Assembly: GCA_946626595.1 (NCBI GenBank)
Contig: CAMOUQ010000008.1
Coordinates: 1-50,985, forward strand
From: an uncultured Prevotellaceae bacterium
GTDB taxonomy: Bacteria > Bacteroidota > Bacteroidia > Bacteroidales > Bacteroidaceae
DNA length: 50,985 nt
Direction of reading: 5' to 3'
Made by a program: the position numbers and the translations under genes. The notes under the pieces were generated by a model that saw only the letters and a list, made by a program, of their open reading frames with translations, was not told where the DNA came from and did not search any database. Shown piece after piece: positions 1-7,395 of the stretch (positions within the stretch are counted from its first letter, which is position 1; every line of letters begins with the position of its first letter).

Positions 1-766
1 TGGGGTCGGGGGCATAGTAGGTGGGATCTTTCAGGTAGCGAGGGTTGCCCAGCACTTTCTTCTTATAGGCAAGGAATTTAGAGGCTTTCATCTCTTGGTA
101 GTCCACACGCTGGGCAGCAAACTTGCCTCGGCCGTCAGGAACAATCCAAGTGACGTATTTAGTAAATATGATTGGCGATTCCTCCTGATGGAAACCACAA
201 AGCGTAAAGCTGTGTATGCCCTTGGCATCGGTGGCCTTCGTGATGAGGCCCGGCAAGCCTCCCAACTTCCACGGCCCGATGCTGGCTGGCACGTCCTCCG
301 TATAGTACACGTTCCACGTCAAGCCGTGATACTTCGTCGTGGCCGACTGACTGGCATAACCGCAGATGCTGTCCTGTGCATCCGTCAGCTCCCAATTTTG
401 CTTTTCCAATGGCTCGTCCGTCATGTAGCGATACGGATAGAGCATCTCCTGCGTTGTGATTCGAGTTTCGGGATAGTTCGTGAAGACGGTAGCCATGTGC
501 ATCTGAGCGGCCAGATAGCCGTCAGCAATGCGCGAGCCGCCCTTCTTCTGCCTGCTATATTCATCGTAAGGGAAGCTCTTGGTGATGCCACCCGAAGTCT
601 GTACTGCAATGTACATCGAGTCCGTCACCGGCTGTCCGTCGGCATCAGTGGTCTTACACTCGTAGCGATAAATCGCCGTGAACCGTGACACGCCAATCGT
701 GTCTCGCTGCGCCTGTGCTGCTATCGTCAGCGTGAGGGCCATCATGGTTACAAGAATCTTTTGCAT
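1..766 (-). CDS. GLPGLI family secreted protein (3' end truncated by window edge)
   Basis: The reading frame is open from the ATG at 766 down to the window edge, so the C-terminus is missing. It starts with a signal peptide (MQKILVTMMALTLTIAAQAQ) followed by RDTIGVSRFTAIYRYECK. The family signature is present as GPWKLGGLPGLI at about residues 165-176, preceded by YYTEDVPASI. GLPGLI proteins are exported Bacteroidetes proteins of unknown biochemical role that often sit next to TonB-dependent receptors, and two receptor-like barrels lie close by. The M56/TonB sensor gene ends 95 bp upstream on the same strand, so co-transcription is possible. A short GC hairpin at 813-829 lies between them but has no clear U-tract. 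The family call is firm; the function is unknown. Confidence 0.85.
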   Translation of the reverse strand, partial: MQKILVTMMALTLTIAAQAQRDTIGVSRFTAIYRYECKTTDADGQPVTDSMYIAVQTSGGITKSFPYDEYSRQKKGGSRIADGYLAAQMHMATVFTNYPETRITTQEMLYPYRYMTDEPLEKQNWELTDAQDSICGYASQSATTKYHGLTWNVYYTEDVPASIGPWKLGGLPGLITKATDAKGIHSFTLCGFHQEESPIIFTKYVTWIVPDGRGKFAAQRVDYQEMKASKFLAYKKKVLGNPRYLKDPTYYAPDP

Positions 767-861
767 GATTGCTTGGTGTTTTGGGGTTATTGTCAGGGTA
801 TAGCAAGGGCTGTCCGCCATTCAGGCGGATTGCGAAATAGGTTTAATATGTGGAAGTTATC

Positions 862-2283
862 TTATTTCAGGTCGTAGTTGACCGTTCTTGTCATCTGCAC
901 ACGGACTGGCTTCCCGTTTTGACGGCCTGGCTCGAAGGGCGGCATTCCACGAAAGAGTTCTTCTGCCGCCTCCCGCAGGGCCCGATGCCCCTCGTCGTCT
1001 TCCTTCTGCGACGGGTGTTTATCCAAATCGCCGTAGGCATAGACCCTTGCATCGGCCTCTCCCGAAGGTGCGTCGATGGCGTGCACGTGGGTGATGCGCC
1101 CGTCTGCCTCTACGATGAATTGCACCTTGACGCTTCCTACTACTCCGTTCTCGGCAGCAACCTTCGGATAGCTGACGTGGTGGGCCATGTATTGGTTGAA
1201 GGCCGCATCGCCTCCGGAGAACTGAGGCATTTGCTCGACGATGGTGAGCGGCTCGGAGACCGTCTCTACATAGACCTTTTTTTGACTATGAATGACATCG
1301 ACGTGGGCAATGGTGCTGGAATCAAGAGCCTTAAGTTCTTCCAGTGTGGCAAGTTTTCCGTTGAGATAGGTTGTATATACCTCGCCCTTGGCCGACACCC
1401 ACAGGCTTGCAGCGAGGGCGGGGAGGAGGTAGAGCAGTTTGAGCCGGGACCTCCGTGACGAACGTCTGCAGTGCATCATGGCGAAGCGTTTCTTCAGTGC
1501 CCCTCGGCGCAGGGTGTTCGTGATGGGCAGCATCTGTGTCTGTACGGCTTTGCGCACCAGCAGGTGCTCATAGTCTTCCAGTGTCACGCCTCCCTGCAAG
1601 ACCGCCTCGTCGGCCTGATACTCATGCACGTCGACCAGGTCTTGACGCAACATCCAGGCGAAAGGCAGGCACCACAGCAGTCGGCAAGTGAGGTCGCTAA
1701 GCATCACGTCCCACGAATGTCCCATCCTCACGTGGGCCAGTTCATGCCGAAGCACTGTCGCGGCGTTCTGCTTCAGGTCGATGGGGCCGATGAAAATCCA
1801 GTGCATCCAACTGCTGGGTTGCGAGTTTCGCATGTCCAGCATCAGGCGGACATTGTCCGGAACCATCGGATGGGCGATGCCACGGCTGCGACGAATGACG
1901 CGCATCAGCGTCAGCAGGCGGAACAGGTAGGCGGCGAGTGCCACGGCTGTGCCTATTATATAGATGTAGACACAATAGCGCACCCACTGAGTGGATGTGG
2001 CCTCTTCTTTTTCTTGAAGAGTGAGCACACTTCCGTCGATGCCTGCCTCGGGTGACAGACTAATCAGCGGCCCCTCGATTTGGGTAAGCGCTGCATCCAA
2101 AGCCGTCGGCCTGTCGGTATGCAGCGGCACGAGCGGCAGCAGCGGACTGGCCACCAGGATGGCCAGCAGGACGGTGCGGTTCAGACGGTGGAATGTCTCG
2201 CGTCGAAGCAGGAGCCTGTAGAGCGAGTAGAGCAACGTAAGCGTTACCGCCCAACGGATGGCATAGATAAAGAAAGCAGCCAT
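862..2283 (-). CDS. M56 (BlaR1-like) membrane metallopeptidase fused to a TonB C-terminal domain
   Basis: This is a 473-residue inner-membrane sensor. Hydrophobic helices lie near residues 5-25, 36-52, 102-125 and 282-297. A gluzincin-type zinc site HELAH is at 180-184, and the downstream glutamate of HEYQADE near 220-226 is the expected third ligand. The periplasmic C-terminus (about 350-473) is a TonB-type domain with SYPKVAAENGVVGSVKVQF and GMPPFEPGRQNGKPV. BlaR1-like proteases relieve repression by cleaving a BlaI repressor. The partner repressor ends only 3 bases upstream, which supports that role here. The beta-lactam-binding domain of true BlaR1 is absent and is replaced by the TonB domain. 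The signal is therefore probably not penicillin, and the TonB part may contact an outer-membrane protein. Confidence 0.9.
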   Translation of the reverse strand: MAAFFIYAIRWAVTLTLLYSLYRLLLRRETFHRLNRTVLLAILVASPLLPLVPLHTDRPTALDAALTQIEGPLISLSPEAGIDGSVLTLQEKEEATSTQWVRYCVYIYIIGTAVALAAYLFRLLTLMRVIRRSRGIAHPMVPDNVRLMLDMRNSQPSSWMHWIFIGPIDLKQNAATVLRHELAHVRMGHSWDVMLSDLTCRLLWCLPFAWMLRQDLVDVHEYQADEAVLQGGVTLEDYEHLLVRKAVQTQMLPITNTLRRGALKKRFAMMHCRRSSRRSRLKLLYLLPALAASLWVSAKGEVYTTYLNGKLATLEELKALDSSTIAHVDVIHSQKKVYVETVSEPLTIVEQMPQFSGGDAAFNQYMAHHVSYPKVAAENGVVGSVKVQFIVEADGRITHVHAIDAPSGEADARVYAYGDLDKHPSQKEDDEGHRALREAAEELFRGMPPFEPGRQNGKPVRVQMTRTVNYDLK

Positions 2284-2286
2284 AGG

Positions 2287-2673
2287 TCAGCCCTCCCCAA
2301 GTCCGTCCTTCCGTTTCAGGTCGGCCAGATATTGCAGCAAATCGGCCTCGGTGACCTTCTCCTCCTGCATCAGTGCCGACACGACGCTCATGTACGAATC
2401 GCTGAAGAAACGATTGATGACGCTCGACAGCCGTCCCCGCCCGTAGGCCTGCTTGTCCACGATGGGCCGATAGACAAAGCCGCGCCCCTTGGGCTCGTGT
2501 GCCAGGTACCCCTTTTTCTCCAGGGCCTGAAACACCTGGGCAATGGCGTTGGCACTGGGTTGCGGTTCGGGATAGAGTGACGCAACATCCTTCGGTGCGC
2601 ACTGTCCAAGTTGGCTCGCGACTTGCCAGATGAGCTCCATCACTTCCTCTTCTTTGCTTGTAAGTTTCTCCAT
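2287..2673 (-). CDS. BlaI/MecI/CopY family transcriptional repressor
   Basis: This 128-residue protein has the usual BlaI length. The N-terminal winged helix (about 1-80) begins MEKLTSKEEEVMELIWQVA, and the wing reads YLAHEPKGRGFVYRPIVDK. The C-terminal half should be the dimerisation and proteolysis-sensitive part. It is the first gene of an apparent operon with the M56 sensor, which starts 3 bases after its stop. Family knowledge says BlaI dimers bind operators overlapping their own promoter and are inactivated when the sensor cleaves them. A matching promoter lies about 50 bases upstream of the start. Its targets besides its own operon cannot be told from sequence. Confidence 0.92.
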   Translation of the reverse strand: MEKLTSKEEEVMELIWQVASQLGQCAPKDVASLYPEPQPSANAIAQVFQALEKKGYLAHEPKGRGFVYRPIVDKQAYGRGRLSSVINRFFSDSYMSVVSALMQEEKVTEADLLQYLADLKRKDGLGEG

Positions 2674-2725
2674 AATCCAACTGTTTTAAGGCGGGCATTA
2701 ACAATATTTTCTATTGATTCCGATG

Positions 2726-2757
2726 CAAAGATAGGACAATTCCCTCGATTCACCAAA
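2726..2757 (-). promoter_or_regulatory. Bacteroidales-type promoter of the blaI-like/M56 operon
   Basis: On the minus strand a TTTG (-33) at 2754-2757 is followed after 20 bases by TATCTTTG (-7, 2726-2733). This matches the TTTG-N19-21-TAnnTTTG consensus of the Bacteroidetes primary sigma factor. Transcription should start near 2719, about 45 bases before the repressor ATG. Confidence 0.75.
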
Positions 2758-2805
2758 TAAATCGCCAATTATTTAACATGAAAATATGTTGAATAAGGAT
2801 TAATG

Positions 2806-2845
2806 TATAAAAAGGCCCCGCACGTCATCGCGACGGGCGTGGCCT
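2806..2845 (-). terminator. Rho-independent terminator downstream of the first barrel gene
   Basis: An inverted repeat at 2813-2845 pairs 14 bases per arm with two mismatches around a short loop. On the minus strand it is followed by TTTTTATA. It lies 27 bases beyond the stop of the 2873-5563 gene and fits its transcript end. Confidence 0.75.
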
Positions 2846-2872
2846 CCAAGGTACCTTTACTTACTAACTAAA

Positions 2873-5563
2873 TCATTTCTTTGGGTCCCAACGATATCGG
2901 AGGGAGAGAGTCACATAGCTGTGAAGGAAACGCTCACCGCCCTCGGTGTGGGAGGTGGCGGAGATGGTGGAGTTATAGTCAGTTTCCTTGTTCAAGAGGT
3001 CACGGGCAGAGAGCATGAGTTCGGCACGCTCCTTCAGGAATTTGTATGTGACTTCGGCGTTCAGGACGAACAGGTTGTTGTTCATGGCATCGGAGAGGTA
3101 GCCACGATTGAGGTAGAAGTGCGGGTCGAGTGTGAAAGTCCACTGCTTGAAGCGATAGCGGACGTTCAGTTGCGTGGAGTAGCGGAAGATGTTTTCCGTC
3201 TTCTGCGCTGCGTCGCTGTAGGCATAGCGTTCCCAGTTGAAATCGTGGAAGGACGAGACGGTCAGATGGTCTATTTCATAGATTAGCCCCAGTCGCTCCC
3301 TCAGGTGCGACGACTGCTGGCGGTTATAGGTGAGCCCCTTTTGCTCGTCCACTATCGTCAGGATGCCGTAGGAGGCATTCCGGTGTTCGGACAGGGTGCT
3401 TTGGAATTGCAGGTTCTTGGCCAGCGTGCGGTCGTATTTGACTGACGCGCCCCAACTGTTGCCACCACGGACGTTCTGTTTCCGTGCCCGATAGCCGCCC
3501 GTCTGGCTGTTGTAGTGCAGCACGGTGCCGATGGGGTCGTAGGTCTTGGCGTAGTCCATGGTAAAGGCGAAGGCCTGGCTGCCATGGGCGAGCATAAAGT
3601 TGTAGCGGAGGCTGGCATTGAGCGTCCGGGTGGTCGTGAGGTCGGGATTGCCTTCGATGATGTAGAGGGGGTTGGTGTCGTCGCGGTAGGCGATGCAGTC
3701 AATGAGTTGCGACGGAGTCGCAACATACGAGGCCGTTGCCTTGAGGGCTTGTTGCTTGGCAACGCGGTAGGTCAGTTCCAACGAAGGGCGCGGGAGCAGG
3801 AGGCTGCGGCGGGCTACCGTGTCGAGGGCCGCACGGCGGTAAGAAGTGCGTTGCGAGAGCATTTGTGTTGACAGGACAGGCTTTAGGGAGAGCTTTCGGA
3901 GTGTAAGGTTGACACCCGAACGGAACTCGCCAGACCACTGGTCATCGACTCTGTCGAAACTGTTGTCCCCATCAATAACGCCTGCCCGCCAACGTTGCTC
4001 GTCGCGGAATTTGTGGTCGTAGGCTGTTTTCAGATTGGCGTGAAACATGACCTGCTTCGTGAACGCATGGCTGAGGGCAAACTGCACGGCGGCGGCCAGA
4101 TGGCGATGGGGAGCCTCGAAACGCTGCAGGTCAGTCGTCTGGGTGGAGGTTTGCAGATAATGATATTCTCCCGATGAGTTGCCGTGCGCCTTCGTATCCG
4201 AATAGTTGATGTTGACTTTAGTGCCGAGAGCGCCTTTGGGGGTGTAGTGGGTCAGTTGCGCTTCCGCGGCAGTCGTCAGCCCTCGGGAGAAGTCGGCTGA
4301 ATGGTAGTGCCGGGTGTTGATGGGGACGGTGTTCTCATACGTTTGAAGTTCCGCTTCGTTGCTTGTTTCGCTTTGGCCGTAGTCAGCATGGGCCGAAAGG
4401 TAGAGCGTATTCTTGGGACTCAGGTTGACGAAGGCAGAGAAGTCGAGCGGCGTCTTAAACTGATGCTCATAACTTGTGCGCCGGCTGTTAGTCTGTGTGG
4501 GCGAGGTTCCGGGGAGGAAAGTCTGCACATTCTCCCATTCGCTTTGCGGTCTGTCGGTATGGTTGGCACTGGCACTGAGCGACCAGTAGTTCTCTCGTTT
4601 TGCCTTGAACTGTGGTTGCCAAACGTGCTTGTAGCCGGCAGCACCCATCTGTTGACGCACAGCCGTGCCACCGCTCTGCGCTCCCCAAGCGGCGATGGTC
4701 TTCAGCATGGTCTCCTTCGGCTCGTCGCCGACACGTACGAAGAGCATGAAGGGGTCGCTGTCGCTCAGTCGCATGGCATCCACTTCGGCACCATAGTTCT
4801 TGCGGGTGTAGGCCGTTGCCTCGGCGCTGCCATACCAGCGGTCCATGAATCCGGGCTTGATGGTCACGTCCAGCACCTGTTCGCGTTTGCCGTCGTCCAC
4901 GCCCGTCCGTTCCTCCAGTTCGCTTCGGCGCTCGTAGGCCTTGGCTTCAGCCACGGCTTCGACGGGAAGCCGGTGCAGCAACAGATCCTCGCTCAGCGCC
5001 TCCTTGCCGTTCATCATGATGCGCAGGGGCTCACCGTTCCAGAGCAAGCGTCCGTCCTTGATGCTGACGCCCGGCAATTTGCGCACGAAGTCCAGCAGGC
5101 GGTCGCCGTCTTCCAACTGGAAGGCATCGGGATTAAAGACCACCGTGTCGCCGCGCATGTAGAAGCGTCGCCGTGTGCCCTTCACCAGCACCTCCTTCAG
5201 CAACTCCTCGCTGGGCTTCAGCAGGATGTCTTCGATGCGAATGGTGTCGCCGCCATCGCTCCCCGCCAGTCGGAGCGTGCCCTGCTTGTATCCGAAGAAG
5301 TCGGCACGCAGGGTGATGCGCGTCATTCCGGAGCAACGGTAATGGAAGCGCCCCAGCGAATCGGTCTGAAGAACGCGGCTGAAGGTGCAAAGGTCTGGAA
5401 CCACCTCTTCTATGCTCACTTTGGCACCGTCGAGCGGTTCGCGGGTTTCGGCATCAAGCACTCGGCCTTGCAGAATGTCGGCCTGTGCGGTCTGCGTGCC
5501 GAGAATGAGGCACAGCAAGGGCAGGATGCGGAGGATTCCGCATCGAAAACTGTAGAATGTCAT
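2873..5563 (-). CDS. Outer membrane beta-barrel protein with CarboxypepD-regulatory domain (TonB-receptor-like), paralog 1
   Basis: This is an 896-residue exported protein. The signal peptide ends near TQTAQA. A carboxypeptidase-regulatory-like domain (about 28-115) contains GRVLDAETREPLDGAKVSIE. A plug-like segment (about 125-240) contains RGDTVVFNPDAFQLEDGDR and LPGVSIKDGRLLWNG. The remainder is an aromatic-rich beta-barrel ending in LSLRYRWDPKK, a typical terminal outer-membrane strand. It is a clear paralog of the 7396-10092 product (same length, collinear). It starts 12 bases after the membrane-anchored HTH regulator gene, so the two probably form an operon. The substrate is not evident, and no SusD partner is present. 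It may be a signalling or peptide/metal receptor rather than a glycan importer. Confidence 0.88.
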   Translation of the reverse strand: MTFYSFRCGILRILPLLCLILGTQTAQADILQGRVLDAETREPLDGAKVSIEEVVPDLCTFSRVLQTDSLGRFHYRCSGMTRITLRADFFGYKQGTLRLAGSDGGDTIRIEDILLKPSEELLKEVLVKGTRRRFYMRGDTVVFNPDAFQLEDGDRLLDFVRKLPGVSIKDGRLLWNGEPLRIMMNGKEALSEDLLLHRLPVEAVAEAKAYERRSELEERTGVDDGKREQVLDVTIKPGFMDRWYGSAEATAYTRKNYGAEVDAMRLSDSDPFMLFVRVGDEPKETMLKTIAAWGAQSGGTAVRQQMGAAGYKHVWQPQFKAKRENYWSLSASANHTDRPQSEWENVQTFLPGTSPTQTNSRRTSYEHQFKTPLDFSAFVNLSPKNTLYLSAHADYGQSETSNEAELQTYENTVPINTRHYHSADFSRGLTTAAEAQLTHYTPKGALGTKVNINYSDTKAHGNSSGEYHYLQTSTQTTDLQRFEAPHRHLAAAVQFALSHAFTKQVMFHANLKTAYDHKFRDEQRWRAGVIDGDNSFDRVDDQWSGEFRSGVNLTLRKLSLKPVLSTQMLSQRTSYRRAALDTVARRSLLLPRPSLELTYRVAKQQALKATASYVATPSQLIDCIAYRDDTNPLYIIEGNPDLTTTRTLNASLRYNFMLAHGSQAFAFTMDYAKTYDPIGTVLHYNSQTGGYRARKQNVRGGNSWGASVKYDRTLAKNLQFQSTLSEHRNASYGILTIVDEQKGLTYNRQQSSHLRERLGLIYEIDHLTVSSFHDFNWERYAYSDAAQKTENIFRYSTQLNVRYRFKQWTFTLDPHFYLNRGYLSDAMNNNLFVLNAEVTYKFLKERAELMLSARDLLNKETDYNSTISATSHTEGGERFLHSYVTLSLRYRWDPKK

Positions 5564-5575
5564 AAGAAAGATAGT

Positions 5576-7201
5576 TTAGTAGTCCGCTATTATCTGGTCA
5601 AGGCTCACGGTGGGGTCGGTCACTCCGAAGCCTTCCTTCTTCAACTTCTGTTTTCGGTGTTGCACGGCGGAGACGGAAATGACATAGATGGCCGACAGGG
5701 CTGTATTCGACAGACGCAGTCGCGTGAGCATGCACAGACGGATGTCCTCCTCGGTGAACAGCGAGTGCTCTGCTCGCAGACGGCTGACGAAATTGCCGTC
5801 GGCCGTGTCGAGCGTCATCTCTATCTCACGCCAGTTGCGGGCATTGATGACGGTTCGCCTGCCTGCCGTGGGTTCCAGCATGTCCAGGATTTCGCTCTTG
5901 TCCATGATGTGTCCGCGCAACATGGCTATCATGGCGTCCTTCTGTTTCAGTCGCTCGGCCAACTGCTCAGCCTCACGCTGATGGGCAGCACGCTCGGCCT
6001 CGTGACGTTGCCACCCCTTGATGCGACAACTGCGGAAGAAAAGTGCAAGTAGCAGCAGGCAGAGCAGGAGGATGACGATGACTGCCGTCATCAAGCGTCG
6101 CTGCAGGGAGGCGGCCTTCATTTCATAGCCCGCCGACAGATAGGTGTCCTGCGAGGTGCTGAAGTCGCTTGTGGCACGCTCCCATTCCGACTCGAATTCG
6201 GGCTTTCGTCTTCGGCCTTCGTCGTTCTCATCGTACATTCGTCGCGCCTCCTCGTACATATCCGTCGCCACACCCACTTCCGAAAGGCTCGTGTATGCGG
6301 TGTCATTTTCGTCGATATTACCACTTGACATGAAAGTGACAGACATGAATTTCGGAGCCGGCAAGGCCTGAAGTCTTTCCAGACATTGAAAAACGGAATC
6401 CCACACCGCACCGTCGGCCTGAGGTGATGTCCGTTGGCGGGCAACCGTGGCGGCCATGCGCTCCACGTCAGGGAAGTGGGCAAGGTCGAAAGGCGCATAG
6501 CGGAGGACGGCGCAGCCATAGTCGTCAATCAGGGTCAGCAACCAACGTCCGCCACCAGCCGACCGTCGGCAGTGCTCCAACGCACGAGTCGCGTACAGGA
6601 GTTGGATGAAACCGTCAGTGCGCTGCCCCAGGAGCCGATAGGCACGAAAGGCCAGGTCGTGGTCTCCGCTCGCCTCGGCACAGTGGATGGCCAGATGCAG
6701 AAGTTTGTCGGCATTCATGAGTGGCGCCTTCTCATTGTCGCTGCAACTCATGGCATAGCAAATACGCCCGAAGCGGCGCAGATGTTCCCTGTCACCCGTA
6801 GTGCCGCCAAGGCTTGCACGTTCATAATACTGATACGCGCGCCAGAGCGAGCCGTCTGCGGTTTGCGCCTGGTCGTCCGCTTTCCTGCGCCTCGTTGTGC
6901 GCTTGAAACTCCACTCATTGCCCGACGACAGGCAGGAAGCCGTGTCGGCATAGTGCAACTGTCTCCGCTCTTCACTGACCAATGCCCGCATCAGGGCGTA
7001 CAACATCCGCGTCTCCGCCGTCAGCCGCGTCGTGTCGGTCTGCCCCAACAGTCGCACTGCACTGTCCGCGTCCGTAAATACTACATCTTCTGCCGCCAGC
7101 AGTAGGCGCTTCTGCGACATATCGCGCATGCTCCAACCGAAGCCGCCGACCATGGCCAGCACCAGCACTGCAACAATGATGCCAATAGTTCTTCTTTTCA
7201 T
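5576..7201 (-). CDS. Membrane-anchored helical-repeat protein with C-terminal LuxR-like helix-turn-helix
   Basis: This 541-residue protein has an N-terminal membrane anchor (about 5-24). A long helical extracytoplasmic region resembles degenerate TPR repeats (about 30-360). A second hydrophobic segment MTAVIVILLLCLLLLALFF lies near 371-389. A coiled coil follows (395-435, EAERAAHQREAEQLAERL), then a C-terminal HTH (about 480-530, EEDIRLCMLTRLRLSNTALS then ISVSAVQHRKQKLKKEGF). The pattern is a recognised Bacteroidetes architecture in which a periplasmic TPR sensor drives a cytoplasmic DNA-binding tail. It lies between two paralogous barrel genes and just 12 bases upstream of one, so it plausibly controls them. 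The DNA target is inferred, not seen. Confidence 0.8.
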   Translation of the reverse strand: MKRRTIGIIVAVLVLAMVGGFGWSMRDMSQKRLLLAAEDVVFTDADSAVRLLGQTDTTRLTAETRMLYALMRALVSEERRQLHYADTASCLSSGNEWSFKRTTRRRKADDQAQTADGSLWRAYQYYERASLGGTTGDREHLRRFGRICYAMSCSDNEKAPLMNADKLLHLAIHCAEASGDHDLAFRAYRLLGQRTDGFIQLLYATRALEHCRRSAGGGRWLLTLIDDYGCAVLRYAPFDLAHFPDVERMAATVARQRTSPQADGAVWDSVFQCLERLQALPAPKFMSVTFMSSGNIDENDTAYTSLSEVGVATDMYEEARRMYDENDEGRRRKPEFESEWERATSDFSTSQDTYLSAGYEMKAASLQRRLMTAVIVILLLCLLLLALFFRSCRIKGWQRHEAERAAHQREAEQLAERLKQKDAMIAMLRGHIMDKSEILDMLEPTAGRRTVINARNWREIEMTLDTADGNFVSRLRAEHSLFTEEDIRLCMLTRLRLSNTALSAIYVISVSAVQHRKQKLKKEGFGVTDPTVSLDQIIADY

Positions 7202-7224
7202 ACCGTTCGCTTATTTTGTCGATG

Positions 7225-7256
7225 CAAAGTTACGGCATTCCCAAGACGCTTGCAAG
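7225..7256 (-). promoter_or_regulatory. Promoter for the membrane-anchored HTH regulator and barrel paralog 1
   Basis: TAACTTTG on the minus strand (7225-7232) is preceded at a 20-base spacing by CTTG (7253-7256). This is close to the Bacteroidales -33/-7 consensus and lies 24 bases upstream of the start codon. Confidence 0.65.
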
Positions 7257-7259
7257 TGG

Positions 7260-7353
7260 AATGGGTGGAAACCGTCATTCCAACAAACTCTCTCTGGTTT
7301 TCAGCATGTTTTGTTCTCTCTTTCCACCCATTTTCCACAGCATCGGGTGGAAA
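7260..7353. repeat. Three-arm inverted repeat (GGGTGGAAA) between the regulator and barrel paralog 2
   Basis: AATGGGTGGAAA at 7260-7271 is the exact inverse of 7321-7332, and GGGTGGAAA recurs at 7345-7353. The central inverse arm TTTCCACCC at 7321-7329 can pair with either flank, giving two mutually exclusive stems. The element lies downstream of the 7396-10092 gene and upstream of the 7201 promoter. It could act as a terminator without a U-tract or as an operator. Confidence 0.55.
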
Positions 7354-7395
7354 AGTAACGTTCTGCAAGACCGTCTATAACCGAAAAGTCGGCGA

